DNA of 64,000 bases from an uncultured Blastocatellia bacterium (GCA_937934745.1 CALGZC010000029.1:1-64000); one strand, 5' to 3'; positions 35,755 to 47,262 are shown, numbered from the stretch's first letter. The notes: generated by a model not told the origin, from the sequence alone. Program-made: numbers and translations.

Positions 35755-36825
35755 ATGCAACTGGGAGCATTAGGGACGACAACGCGGGCGGTTACGCCGC
35801 GCACCTACTTGCTGGAACGTCTCCGCACCTGCCCGTTTGTACCTGACCCACGCCTGACCAATCCGCACCTACAGACCATTTTAGGGTCGGTCCTGCCGCG
35901 TCGCACGCCACTTGTTCGGCAGACCGGCCGCCTGCGGACATTTCAAACGCGACCGGATACGGCCGTCACCGGCATTTGTCACTGGCAGCCCGGACAAACA
36001 CCGGACGCCCGCCCGCTGCTGCTGCTGCTGCACGGCATGGAAGGCTCGGTCGAGTCAGGCTACATGCGCGGATTGGCAGAGAAAGCCCTGCGGGCCGGCT
36101 TTCACGTGATCCGACTCAATACACGCACCTGTGGTGGAACGGAACATCTGTCGCCACACCTGTATAACGCCGGGCTGACCGAGGATGTCCACGCCGTCCT
36201 CGCCGAGTTAGGTGAGCGCGATGGCGTGACGGACGTGTACGTAGTCGGCATTTCGCTGTCGGGCAACGTCGTCCTGCGGTTGGCGGGCGAGTACGGCGCA
36301 AGCGCTCCACGCCATGTACGTGGCGTCGCCGCAATTTCACCCTCGGCGGACCTGATGGCGAGTACCGCAGCGATTGAGCGCCGGGGGAACTGGTTTTACC
36401 ACCGGCACTTTGTCCGCAGCCTGAAAGCCCGCCTGAGACGCAAGGCCGCACTGTTCCCCGACCGTTATGACGCGCGTCACCTGGCCCAGATTCGGACCAT
36501 CCGTGAGTTCGACGAAGTGTACACATCGGTCGCCGCTGGCTATGTCAACGCAACCGATTACTACCACCGGGCCAGCGCCGTCCGGGTCGCGGCAGCCATT
36601 CGTTTACCGACGCTCATCATTCACGCCCAGGATGATCCGTTCATCCCGGCTGCCCCACTGTGTCAGCCCCCCTTTGCCGACAACCACAGTATTGCCATCC
36701 TGCTGACCGAGCATGGTGGTCACGTCGGTTTTTTGGCGGCGGACGGAGAAGATGCCGACCGGCGCTGGGCCGAACACCGCATTGTGGATTTTGTCCGTGC
36801 ATTGGACGCCATTCGGCGGCGGTGA
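35755..36825 (+). CDS. Alpha/beta hydrolase of the YheT family
   Basis: 356 residues from the ATG at 35755, selected because family similarity begins soon after (DPRLTNPHLQTILGSVLPRR). The oxyanion region LLLHGMEGSVESGY and the nucleophile elbow GISLSGN (GxSxG) are intact; the acid is in HAQDDPFIP and the histidine in EHGGHVGFL. This is the UPF0017/YheT group of esterase-like enzymes. Substrate unknown; cytoplasmic. It is followed 29 bases later by the nucleotidyltransferase-like gene. Confidence 0.9.
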   Translation: MQLGALGTTTRAVTPRTYLLERLRTCPFVPDPRLTNPHLQTILGSVLPRRTPLVRQTGRLRTFQTRPDTAVTGICHWQPGQTPDARPLLLLLHGMEGSVESGYMRGLAEKALRAGFHVIRLNTRTCGGTEHLSPHLYNAGLTEDVHAVLAELGERDGVTDVYVVGISLSGNVVLRLAGEYGASAPRHVRGVAAISPSADLMASTAAIERRGNWFYHRHFVRSLKARLRRKAALFPDRYDARHLAQIRTIREFDEVYTSVAAGYVNATDYYHRASAVRVAAAIRLPTLIIHAQDDPFIPAAPLCQPPFADNHSIAILLTEHGGHVGFLAADGEDADRRWAEHRIVDFVRALDAIRRR

Positions 36826-36854
36826 CACAACCTGCCGTCCTCTAAGACTCGCTC

Positions 36855-39489
<2,635 letters not shown>

Positions 39490-39651
39490 AGCGCCACTTT
39501 GACGATTCTTGACACGGCTGCAATAGACTTTGCCGGACTTTTTGTCCTCTGACGGCGTCTTCTAGGATAGCCGCCGACCAAGACACGGCGCGCCATCAAA
39601 ACCTTCTCCCTTGGGCCTTCCCCAATGGAGTGCCAACAAGGAGTCTCATCT

Positions 39652-40149
39652 ATGTTACGCCGTTTGAGTTTACAACCTTTGGCCGTGGTCGCAGCCGTCA
39701 CGCTTGTGCTGACGGTCGCTTTCGGCGGCGTCGCCTACGCCACCGGGCGCGATCACGGGCCGGGCCGCTTCATGGGCTTTTTCCTCAAGCGCATGGCGGC
39801 AGAACTCAACCTCACCGAAGAACAGCAAAACCAGATTCGGCAAATTCTAGAGTCAGAGCGGGCAGCGGCCGAACCGCTGCTGAAGCAGCTCAAAGCAGGA
39901 CAGGAGCAACTGCGGACGCTGGGCACAGACGGGATCTTTAACGAGCTTCAGGTGCGCACCATTGCCCAGCAACAGGCGCAAGCCATGGCTGAGTTGATTG
40001 TTTCAAAAGAGCGGACAAAGGCACGCATAACGGCAGTCTTGACACCGGAGCAACGTGAACGCGCCAAACTCATGATAGAGCGTGTTCACCGGCGACTTGA
40101 CCACAGATGGCATCACCCGGAGCGCGGCTCTTTACTGCCGCCGATATAG
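39652..40149 (+). CDS. Spy/CpxP-like periplasmic protein (LTXXQ motif)
   Basis: 165 residues from the ATG at 39652, preceded by AAGGAGT. A signal peptide (VVAAVTLVLTVAFGGVAYA) leads to a helical mature protein with two LTxxQ-type motifs, LNLTEEQQNQI near 50 and LTPEQRERAKL near the end. This Spy/CpxP family includes periplasmic chaperones and metal or envelope-stress sensors. The C-terminus is His/Arg-rich (HRRLDHRWHHPER), which could bind metal. No sensor-kinase gene lies next to it. Confidence 0.85.
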   Translation: MLRRLSLQPLAVVAAVTLVLTVAFGGVAYATGRDHGPGRFMGFFLKRMAAELNLTEEQQNQIRQILESERAAAEPLLKQLKAGQEQLRTLGTDGIFNELQVRTIAQQQAQAMAELIVSKERTKARITAVLTPEQRERAKLMIERVHRRLDHRWHHPERGSLLPPI

Positions 40150-40178
40150 TTCCCAGGATTTCTCAAAACAGCAGCCAC

Positions 40179-40211
40179 ACGGCGCGCAGGGAGGCTTGTC
40201 CGGCGCGCCGT
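40179..40211. terminator. Hairpin between two convergent genes, probable terminator
   Basis: A perfect nine-base stem (40179-40187 with 40203-40211), G+C-rich, loop of 15 bases, followed by TTTC on the plus strand. It lies between the Spy-like gene and the convergent gene at 40240, where a shared terminator is expected. The T-run is short. Confidence 0.5.
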
Positions 40212-40239
40212 TTCGACTGATGGGCCGCTCTCTCAGGGC

Positions 40240-40575
40240 CTAAGCCGTCGCAACTTGCGCAGCACCCCGGGTCAGATCGTCGTCAAAGTGTTGCTTTGCC
40301 GTCAGGCCGGTCGCACCGGTGTCTGATTCGGCCGACGCAAAAAATTGCTTTGCCCCGTGCTCCTCAGCGGATGCTGGAGAATCATCGTGAATATCGACCG
40401 GCAACAGTCCCTCACGGTACAGCGCATAGCCACTGCGCGAACAGGCAATGACAGACGGGATGCCGCGCGAAGCAAACCACTGCTGCCATTTCTCAAGATC
40501 ACGATACTGTGGGGAGTTACGACTCTTGACGTAGGTTGAGAAACGGTTTTCCTCTGTCAACTTGATACGCGCCAT
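40240..40575 (-). CDS. Small protein of unknown function
   Basis: 111 residues from the ATG at 40575, preceded by AAGGAGAG at ideal spacing. N-terminus KLTEENRFSTYVKSRNSPQY; a helical WQQWFASRGIPSVIACSRSGYALY follows, and the C-terminal third is acidic and low in complexity. No domain recognised. Expressed divergently from the redox/dikinase cluster across a spacer with an inverted repeat, so it might be part of, or controlled with, that cluster. Confidence 0.65.
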   Translation of the reverse strand: MARIKLTEENRFSTYVKSRNSPQYRDLEKWQQWFASRGIPSVIACSRSGYALYREGLLPVDIHDDSPASAEEHGAKQFFASAESDTGATGLTAKQHFDDDLTRGAAQVATA

Positions 40576-40711
40576 GTTGCTTCTCTCCTTGATATCTCTT
40601 GCGTTACAAATTGTGGTGGCGACCGCCTGCACCGCGACGCTACCCGTTGCCGGCGCAGCGTCACGACGCCGCCACTACACAGCGATTGTTTCCGCACTTG
40701 GGGACGCACCA

Positions 40712-40739
40712 TAAAACCTTACTTTATTGTAAGGTTTTA
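40712..40739. promoter_or_regulatory. 11-bp perfect inverted repeat between divergent genes, candidate operator
   Basis: TAAAACCTTAC (40712-40722) pairs with GTAAGGTTTTA (40729-40739) around a six-base TTTATT loop. It is the only A+T-rich palindrome in the 370-base spacer between the genes at 40575 (minus) and 40945 (plus). It could be an operator for a dimeric repressor, or a bidirectional terminator; the position between divergent starts favours an operator. The remainder of 40576-40944 holds nothing recognised. Confidence 0.55.
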
Positions 40740-40944
40740 CAGAGGAAAGTATACCCCCTAGAAACCGTGAGAAAACTCACATTCATCGCCTCACGCCCGG
40801 CATCACCCGGCAGCAAACCGGACGAATCAGGGAGCAGCGTATGGCAGCGCACAGTTTCAAGTGCCATTCCACAGATGATGCAACTCTCCCACCGCATTCT
40901 GGAAAACACGCTTAATGGTCGCGATTTGGCGACACACGTACGGT

Positions 40945-41481
40945 ATGATCCAGCGGATTCCACGCGAAGTTCTGACGCAGCCGGTCAGTGGGTTGCAGCT
41001 TGCCGGCCCGACGCTGGCCGACCAGTTGACAGGCAGCAGCAACCTACTTGTTTTTTTACGCCACTTTGGGTGTGTATTTTGCCGCGAGGTCGTGGTGGAT
41101 GTGCGGGACGCGGCAGCCGATCCCGACTACCCAAACGTCATCTTTTTCTTTCAGGGAACGATAGAACAGGGGCAGGCATTTTTTGCCAACCACTGGCCGG
41201 AAGCGCGCGCCATCAGTGACACGCCGCTGTTTTTTTACCGCGCGTTCGGCGTCGAACGCGGTGGCTGGCGTGAGATGTTCGGTCCTGAGGTCTGGGCATG
41301 TGGGCTGCGCGCGGTCAGCAAGGGACATTTCATCGGTTTGCCGGTTGGTGATCCGTTTGTGATGCCCGGTGCGTTCTTGGTTTCTGCCTCTGGAGACATC
41401 CTCTGGCGTCATGAATTCCAACACGCCGGCGACCATCCCGACTGGCGCCGGGTAGCGCTGGCGACAGCGGCCCAGGTATGA
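40945..41481 (+). CDS. Thioredoxin-like fold protein (AhpC/TSA-like, CxxC)
   Basis: 178 residues from the ATG at 40945. LLVFLRHFGCVFCREVV gives the thioredoxin-fold strand-helix with Cys43-x-x-Cys46. The lengthened middle (NVIFFFQGTIEQGQAFF, then DTPLFFYRAFGV) and VMPGAFLVSASGDILWRHE match the peroxiredoxin-like AhpC/TSA_2 or SelL-like group. Probably a redox enzyme or redox carrier, cytoplasmic. The last four bases overlap the start of the next gene, the first link of a chain of overlapping genes to 44521. Confidence 0.82.
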   Translation: MIQRIPREVLTQPVSGLQLAGPTLADQLTGSSNLLVFLRHFGCVFCREVVVDVRDAAADPDYPNVIFFFQGTIEQGQAFFANHWPEARAISDTPLFFYRAFGVERGGWREMFGPEVWACGLRAVSKGHFIGLPVGDPFVMPGAFLVSASGDILWRHEFQHAGDHPDWRRVALATAAQV

Positions 41482-42257
41482 CGCGCCCGACCGTGATTGC
41501 TATCCATGGGAACGGCGGCGGCGCGTTCCGCTTCGCGCGCCTGGCCCCATTGTTTACCGCAGACGGTGCCATTGCTTTCGAGGCGCTCACACTGCCCGGC
41601 TTTGGGGGGCGGCGGCGCGATGCTGCCTGCCGGACACTCGCCGATTACGCCGCCCACATCGAAGCAGTTGTGACGCGCTTCCCGCCGCCGCGGATTCTGC
41701 TCGGTCATGGCATCGGCGGCTCGCTGGTGTTGGAATACCTGCAACACTTTGCTCCGTCGGTTGCTGGCGTCATCCTGCACGCCCCGGTCGGCGCACAGCT
41801 TGACACGCGCTGGTTTCCGCGTCTGATGCGCTTCACGGCTGCCCGGGAACTCGGCAAGTTCTTGTTGGCAGCCCCGGCACTGCGCCCGCTGTGGCGGCGG
41901 ATGTTTTTTTCCAACCCCGTTCCCCGAGCATTTCTCGATCAATTCTTTGCCGAATACGGACGCTGCGAAGCCTTTGGGGACATGTTTGACCTCATCACGG
42001 CAGACTGGTTTGCCGGTCTCCGGCCGGTCGCGTTGCCGAGCGTTCTCTTGTGGGGCGCGCGCGAACGTGTCTTGCGGCTTGAACAAGCAGCAGATTTCCG
42101 CGCCAAGCTGCCCCAGGCAGCGATTGAAGTGGTCCGGGACTGGGATCATTTTCCGATGGTGGAGCAGCCCGAGGACTACGCTGCCAAGATCACCGTCCTG
42201 GCCCTTCGGTTGACGGCAACAGCCGGCGTCGTCGCGTTTGACGAACCTGTACGATGA
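41478..42257 (+). CDS. Alpha/beta-hydrolase-fold protein lacking the nucleophile serine
   Basis: 259 residues. The fold is clear: VIAIHGNGGGAF (oxyanion loop), a nucleophile-elbow segment LLGHGIGGSLV, LPSVLLWGARERVL, and DWDHFPMVEQPEDY with the catalytic-type His. At the elbow the expected Ser is Gly78 (GHGIGG instead of GHSxGG; bases 41709-41711), and the usual Asp of the WG-x-x-D segment is Glu. It therefore looks catalytically altered: a pseudoenzyme, or a hydrolase with other chemistry. It overlaps both neighbours by four bases (ATGA), so it is certainly part of their transcript. Confidence 0.85.
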   Translation: MTRPTVIAIHGNGGGAFRFARLAPLFTADGAIAFEALTLPGFGGRRRDAACRTLADYAAHIEAVVTRFPPPRILLGHGIGGSLVLEYLQHFAPSVAGVILHAPVGAQLDTRWFPRLMRFTAARELGKFLLAAPALRPLWRRMFFSNPVPRAFLDQFFAEYGRCEAFGDMFDLITADWFAGLRPVALPSVLLWGARERVLRLEQAADFRAKLPQAAIEVVRDWDHFPMVEQPEDYAAKITVLALRLTATAGVVAFDEPVR

Positions 42258-44521
42258 TAATGCCTTCCCAGTACATCGTGCCGCTTGGGCAGTTGCGTCA
42301 AGTGCGGTTAGATGTCGGCCCAAAGGCTGCCCTGCTGGACCGTGCGGCCAGAGCTGGCTTGCCGGTTCCGCCCGGTGTGATCGTGCTTGACGAATTGCTG
42401 ACGCTGGGCCTCAAACAGGGCTGGCTGCAACAGACGGCCGACGGATTCAGCCTACGGGATGCAAGTGCGCTTGGTCGGTTGCTGAACCTGCCGCTGACGG
42501 CACCGCGTTTTGCTGTTCGGTCGGCTTTTGCAGCCGAAGACGGCCTCACACACAGCTTTGCCGGCTACTTCAAGTCTGTCCTCAACGTGACGCCCGATGG
42601 CCTACCGAACGCACTCGGTCAAGTATGGAGTTCAAGTCTGCGCTATGGTTCGCCATTACGCCGTGATGTCCTTGTGATGGCTATGGTTGACGCCTGCCAG
42701 GCAGGCGTGGCCGTTACGGAAAGGGCCCATGAGGATGACCTGATTAACTACACCACGGGGTTAGCCGATCAACTGGTCGCTGGATCTGTCACCGGCGACA
42801 CCCTTGATCTGGTCAAGCTCCAAGCTGGTGAACCACCGACTGAATGGGGTTTTGCCGGCCGGTTGCAGGTTCTCTTGAGAGACGTTCGCCGTGTTTTCGG
42901 GGATCGTGAGTGGGATGTTGAGTTTGCCGACGATGGTCAAACGTGCTGGTTACTTCAAGTTCGCCCGCTGACGCGGCCTGTGATCCGCAATGAGTGGTTC
43001 ACATACGCCAATCACCGCGAGATTCTTCCCCCGTTACCATCGCGCCTGATGACGAGCCTCATCGCCTCGTGCGCCGGTGATCTGTTTGCCTACTACCGTT
43101 GCTTTGACGCGCGCCTGCCGGCAGATCGCCCTTTCATCGAGGTTTTCGCCGGACGGCCGTTCATTAATCTGTCGCTTTTGCTCGATATGATGCGGCGGTG
43201 GGGATTGCCGACGCGCTTGGTGACCGACTCCATCGGTGGGCGCGATGTGGCTGCGCAGGGGCTGCGCTGGGGGCGGTTGGGGCGGTCACTGCCAACGCTG
43301 ATCCGACTCGGCCGGGCGCAGCTATCGGCAGTTCACGCTGCCCGGCAATGCACGGCTTGGTTGGAGCGGACGGGTGTCCCGTCGGTGCGACCCGATAGTT
43401 TCACAGCCTGCATTGACGATCTTCAGAGGACTTACACGGCGCTTGTCAAAGCGATGTTTGCACTGACGCAGGCGCTGAGCGGGCCGCTGTTCATCTTGCG
43501 GCGACTGGGCCTTTTGGCGGCCTTTGCAGCGCGTCATGAAACCATCACGACGCGCCTGTTCACCGATCTGGTGCCGCTTCGCAACTATCTCCATGAACAT
43601 CCGGCAGTAGCGGCGGCCATCGCCCAGGGACGACTGCCAGCCGATGAAGGGTTTCATCGGCTGTGGCGCGACTACCTCGCCCGCTATGGTTTTCGGGGCG
43701 TCTTTGAAAGCGACATTGCCCAACCGCGTTATCACGAGCGGCCGGAGACGCTGCTCGCCGCGCTCCTCAAGCCGGCGCAAGTGTTTCCCAAACCGCCGAT
43801 GCCCTGGTGGGGCTGGCTCCTGTACCCAATCTGGATGCAGGCACGGCGAGCCCTTGACGCACGTGAGCAACTGCGACATACCGCCATGCGGACCTTTGAT
43901 GTTATCCGGCAGCGCTTGCTGCGCCTTGCTGCTCAGGCCCAGGCAGACGGTCGGCTGCCGGCGGCTGACGACCTATGGCTGTTGGAAGTGGACGAACTCC
44001 GGCAGCTCGATCAGGGACGAAAACTGACCTCAGCCTTCCTCACCGTTCGGCGGCAGGCGCAGGCCGGCTTTGCCCGGTATGACTTCCCGGATGTGTTCCG
44101 GCGGTTTGACGACTTTACTGCGTTCCAGTCTGCCCTACCGGAACGAACGGGGCGGCCCTTGCTTCAGGGCATCGGGCTGACCCGTGGCACCGTCGAGGGC
44201 TGTGCTTGGGTGTGCGCAACGCCGACTCCACCGCCACCCTCGACAATGCCGCTCATTCTTGTCGCACCCGCCGTGGATGCGGGTTGGATTCCAGTTTTTA
44301 CAGCCGTTGCGGGCGTCGTCGTGGAAATTGGCGGTGATCTGTCCCACGGCTCCATTGTTTTGCGCGAGATCGGACTACCGGCGGTGACCAATGTGCGTCA
44401 CGCGATGCGGGTTATTCAGTCCGGCGACTGGATCCGGCTCTGCGCAGAGGCCGGTACGGTTGAGGTGATGGCACCGGTTGCCGACTCGCCGTCGCTTGCG
44501 TCGGCGACAAAGGGTGGATAA
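42254..44521 (+). CDS. Rifampin-phosphotransferase-like dikinase (PEP/pyruvate-binding and His-swivel domains, no PEP barrel)
   Basis: 755 residues. N-terminal ATP-binding domain of the PPDK_N type, in two parts (about 1-245): GPKAALLDRAARAGLPVPPG, FAVRSAFAAEDGLTHSFAGYF, and VEFADDGQTCWLLQVRPLT. A middle helical domain of about 400 residues (246-645) has no counterpart I know well. The C-terminal swivelling domain has the phosphohistidine His698 in GGDLSHGSIVLREIGLPAV. There is no C-terminal PEP-binding TIM barrel. This layout (ATP-grasp, variable substrate domain, His domain) is that of rifampin phosphotransferases, which move the beta-phosphate of ATP via His to a small molecule. The substrate here is unknown. 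Overlaps the previous gene by four bases. Confidence 0.87.
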   Translation: MIMPSQYIVPLGQLRQVRLDVGPKAALLDRAARAGLPVPPGVIVLDELLTLGLKQGWLQQTADGFSLRDASALGRLLNLPLTAPRFAVRSAFAAEDGLTHSFAGYFKSVLNVTPDGLPNALGQVWSSSLRYGSPLRRDVLVMAMVDACQAGVAVTERAHEDDLINYTTGLADQLVAGSVTGDTLDLVKLQAGEPPTEWGFAGRLQVLLRDVRRVFGDREWDVEFADDGQTCWLLQVRPLTRPVIRNEWFTYANHREILPPLPSRLMTSLIASCAGDLFAYYRCFDARLPADRPFIEVFAGRPFINLSLLLDMMRRWGLPTRLVTDSIGGRDVAAQGLRWGRLGRSLPTLIRLGRAQLSAVHAARQCTAWLERTGVPSVRPDSFTACIDDLQRTYTALVKAMFALTQALSGPLFILRRLGLLAAFAARHETITTRLFTDLVPLRNYLHEHPAVAAAIAQGRLPADEGFHRLWRDYLARYGFRGVFESDIAQPRYHERPETLLAALLKPAQVFPKPPMPWWGWLLYPIWMQARRALDAREQLRHTAMRTFDVIRQRLLRLAAQAQADGRLPAADDLWLLEVDELRQLDQGRKLTSAFLTVRRQAQAGFARYDFPDVFRRFDDFTAFQSALPERTGRPLLQGIGLTRGTVEGCAWVCATPTPPPPSTMPLILVAPAVDAGWIPVFTAVAGVVVEIGGDLSHGSIVLREIGLPAVTNVRHAMRVIQSGDWIRLCAEAGTVEVMAPVADSPSLASATKGG

Positions 44522-44577
44522 GAATAGCCGCACCGTACCAACACAAACGTCGTCTGTCCTGTGGGGAGTGTCCACCC

Positions 44578-45789
44578 ATGCTGACTCGTCCGCTCACCAT
44601 GCTGTGTTTGGCCAGCTACGAAAAAGGCGCTGAATTTATGCGCGAAGTGAAGCGCCAGGGCTGGCGGGTGTACCTGGTCACGTCGGAAAGTATCCGGGAT
44701 GCCAACTGGCCGCGCGAGAGTCTCGATGACATTTTTTTTATGCCCGACGAGAACAAAAAATGGAGACTCAATGACGTCATCTTGGGCGTCAGCTATCTGG
44801 CACGGACACACCACATTGACCGTATTGTGGCGCTTGACGATTTTGATGTGGAAACGGCCGCCGCGCTGCGTGAACACCTCCGTGTGCCCGGTATGGGTGA
44901 AACCACAGGGCGCTACTTCCGCGACAAGCTCGCCATGCGTGCCAAGGCCCGTGAGCAAGGTGTGCCGGTGCCACCCTTTACAGCCGTCTTCAACGATGAG
45001 GTCGTCAACCACTACTTGGCCGAAGTCCCCGGGCCGTGGTTGGTGAAGCCGCGTTCGGAAGCTTCCACCATCGGTATCAAGCGCACTGCTGCGCCGGAAG
45101 AAGTCTGGAACATCTTGAATCAACTCGGCGACCGCCGCTCATTTTATTTGCTGGAAAAATTCATTCCCGGCGAGGTCTATCATGTGGACTCCATTGTATC
45201 CGAGCGGGAAGTCGTTTTCGCAGCAGTGAGCCGGTACACACGTCCGCCGATTGAAGTCATGCACGACGGCGATGTGTTCGCCACGCGCACGGTGGAACAT
45301 GACTCAGACGATGAGCACAGGCTTCTGGAGTTCAATCAGCGGGTGTTGAAGGCCATGGGCCTTGTGCGCGGCGCGTCCCACACCGAGTTCATCAAAGCGC
45401 ACGAGGACGGAACGTTCTATTTTTTAGAGACTTCAGCCCGTGTGGGCGGCGCGAACATTGTCGAACTTGTCGAGTCGGCAACCGGCGTTAATCTGTGGCG
45501 GGAATGGGCGAAGCTTGAGTGCACCGAGCCGCCCGGCAGCTACCGGCCGCCACAGGCGCGACGTGATTACGCCGGGCTGATCATCTCACTGGCGCGGCAA
45601 CAGCGGCCGGATACCGGCGCGTACAATGACCCAGAAATTGTCTGGCGGCTTGACAAAGATTTCCACGCCGGGCTTATTGTGAAATCCTCCAGCTATCACC
45701 GTATTACACAGTTGCTGGACGATTATCTGCGACGCTTCCGCATTGACTTTTTTGCCCGCCAACCCGTCCCTGAACGCCCGACTAACTAA
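44578..45789 (+). CDS. ATP-grasp domain protein (carbamoyl-phosphate-synthase-like ligase)
   Basis: 403 residues. Preceded by a normal spacer of 56 bases after the dikinase. A Rossmann-like pre-ATP-grasp part (LCLASYEKGAEFMREVKRQG, IDRIVALDDFDVETAAALRE) leads to a PurK/carbamoyl-phosphate-synthase-like ATP-grasp domain: YFRDKLAMRAKAREQGVPVP, PWLVKPRSEASTIGI, LLEKFIPGEVYHVDSIV, SHTEFIKAHEDGTFYFLETS, ARVGGANIVELV. It likely joins a carboxylate to an amine using ATP. Substrates unknown. Context suggests that it acts with the dikinase on a small molecule. Confidence 0.88.
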   Translation: MLTRPLTMLCLASYEKGAEFMREVKRQGWRVYLVTSESIRDANWPRESLDDIFFMPDENKKWRLNDVILGVSYLARTHHIDRIVALDDFDVETAAALREHLRVPGMGETTGRYFRDKLAMRAKAREQGVPVPPFTAVFNDEVVNHYLAEVPGPWLVKPRSEASTIGIKRTAAPEEVWNILNQLGDRRSFYLLEKFIPGEVYHVDSIVSEREVVFAAVSRYTRPPIEVMHDGDVFATRTVEHDSDDEHRLLEFNQRVLKAMGLVRGASHTEFIKAHEDGTFYFLETSARVGGANIVELVESATGVNLWREWAKLECTEPPGSYRPPQARRDYAGLIISLARQQRPDTGAYNDPEIVWRLDKDFHAGLIVKSSSYHRITQLLDDYLRRFRIDFFARQPVPERPTN

Positions 45790-45891
45790 CCGGGCCTGCG
45801 GCAAGCCTGTGACGAGCTACACCTTCACGTTCAGCCCTGAAGGCGCCCCCGAGACGGCCCGGCGTCCAACCGCAACCCTTCGGAAACCACC

Positions 45892-46389
45892 CTATAGCGT
45901 TGCCGGCGCAAAGTGTTCCGCGTGCCAACTCTCCGCGAAGGGACGTTCCCACCTGCCGGAGCGAATGTCGCCAAGCGTGCGCACCGATCCGTCAAACACC
46001 CGCGTCTCGGCACGAATCACCCCCTCCCGCACCAACCGCCGGAAGGTAGCACGATCCACAAGCTCCACCCCCATCCCGGTGCGGTAGGCAATGTCGGCAG
46101 TGTCGGCCAGCGCCCCGCCGGCGTCCCGGACGACAGCCTGGACGGCATGGAACATACTGTCAATCGAGCAACCCGACACGTCATTGTGTGCTTCATCGGC
46201 GGCGACGACAATAAAGCGACGGTCGTAAACGGCAAAACCGCCGCGAACACGCCTGCCGTGCGACATCCAATCGGCAACAAACGCCGCCAAGGCAGCTTCA
46301 ACGGCCGTTGCGGCTTGCTCAGATAACGGTTCAGCGGTCGTAAAGACCCAAACTCGGGAACGGTCGGGCAATCCATCTAGCGTCGGCAT
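45892..46389 (-). CDS. Conserved small protein, often mislabelled 'ABC transporter ATPase'
   Basis: 165 residues from the ATG at 46389; the longer frame is poorly conserved. RVWVFTTAEPLSEQ, FVADWMSHGRRVRGGFAVYDRRFIV and the DVSGCSIDSMFH tract match a widespread family of about 160 residues. Databases give it the label ABC transporter ATPase although no Walker motif is present. True function unknown. Cytoplasmic, acts alone as far as context shows; it lies convergent to the ATP-grasp gene. Confidence 0.8.
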   Translation of the reverse strand: MPTLDGLPDRSRVWVFTTAEPLSEQAATAVEAALAAFVADWMSHGRRVRGGFAVYDRRFIVVAADEAHNDVSGCSIDSMFHAVQAVVRDAGGALADTADIAYRTGMGVELVDRATFRRLVREGVIRAETRVFDGSVRTLGDIRSGRWERPFAESWHAEHFAPATL

Positions 46390-46522
46390 AGACTTAAGGA
46401 AGACTGCTATCGGGTATAACAACACAAGTCTGCCGACACTGTACCACATTGCAGCAGCGCGGCCCGCATCCCTATCCCGTACAACTTCCGCCGCTACGGG
46501 CGGCAGAGCTGAAAAAAGTGTC

Positions 46523-46560
46523 AAAAAACAAGGGCGCACTCCGGTAAGCGGAGTGCGCCC
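46523..46560 (-). terminator. Strong rho-independent terminator of the RRM gene
   Basis: A perfect 12-base stem (46532-46543 with 46549-46560) with a five-base loop, followed on the minus strand by a run of T (complement of the A-run at 46523-46530). It sits 28 bases after the stop of the RRM gene. This is the clearest intrinsic terminator in the window. Confidence 0.93.
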
Positions 46561-46587
46561 CCACACACAGATGACCGGTTAGCGGAA

Positions 46588-46926
46588 CTACCAGCCGCCG
46601 CGACCGTACCCACCGCGCCGATGGTTGTTACCGTTGTAGTGGCTACCACGCCGGCCGCCGCCACCATTGTAACCGCCGCGATCTTCTCGGGGACGCGCCT
46701 CGTTCACGGTCAGCATGCGACCGTTTAGTTCTGTCCCGTGAAACATTTCAATTGCCCGGACCCCATCTTCTTTTGAAGTGAACTCCACAAACCCGAAACC
46801 GCGTGAACGGTTGGTGTCGCGGTCTTCGATAACCAGCGCTGATTCAACCGAACCGGCCTGTGAAAAATGACTTCTCAGCTCTTCACTGGTGGTTTCAAAG
46901 CTCAGGTTGCCGACATACAGTTTCAT
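46588..46926 (-). CDS. RRM-domain RNA-binding protein (cyanobacterial Rbp type)
   Basis: 112 residues from the ATG at 46926, with AAGAGGAC upstream. One RRM domain (about 1-80): RNP2 LYVGNLSF and RNP1 RGFGFVEF are intact, and the C-terminal tail is Gly/Arg/Asn-rich (GGYNGGGGRRGSHY), typical of cold-shock-type RNA-binding proteins. It binds single-stranded RNA, probably as an RNA chaperone. A strong terminator follows. The 336-base upstream spacer could contain a regulated leader. Confidence 0.95.
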   Translation of the reverse strand: MKLYVGNLSFETTSEELRSHFSQAGSVESALVIEDRDTNRSRGFGFVEFTSKEDGVRAIEMFHGTELNGRMLTVNEARPREDRGGYNGGGGRRGSHYNGNNHRRGGYGRGGW

Positions 46927-47262
46927 AGATGCGTTTGTCCTCTTTTCGGATAAGAAACCCAACCGGACATGGACTCTAAAACGGTGCAAAAAAGACGCAG
47001 TCCGGGCCGGCAAGCAGCGGGTTTCGCATAACCAAGTTTTCCTATCTCTAACCAATCCGAAACCGCCACGCCCAACCAGTATCCGAAACGAGGCACGTCA
47101 CCGTTGATGAGCAAGAGAAGGGATACACAGTGCAAGCATAGGGGACGCCGGCCGGAAATGCAACCGATCTTCCGGTGTCCACTGCCCGAGTCAGGACGCG
47201 GTTGCAGATTAAATTGGCGGTTGCCATGCTATTTCAGCAACAGCTCGCATGAAGCAAATCGT
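46927..47262. other. Non-coding interval between divergent genes
   Basis: About 335 bases between the RRM gene and the membrane protease gene. A long leader for the RNA-binding protein is possible, since such genes are often temperature- or autoregulated, but no structure or motif was identified by eye. Confidence 0.45.

Noticed and set aside
45892-46389. Calling the small protein an ABC transporter ATPase
   Set aside because: The family carries that database label, but no Walker A or ABC signature is present.
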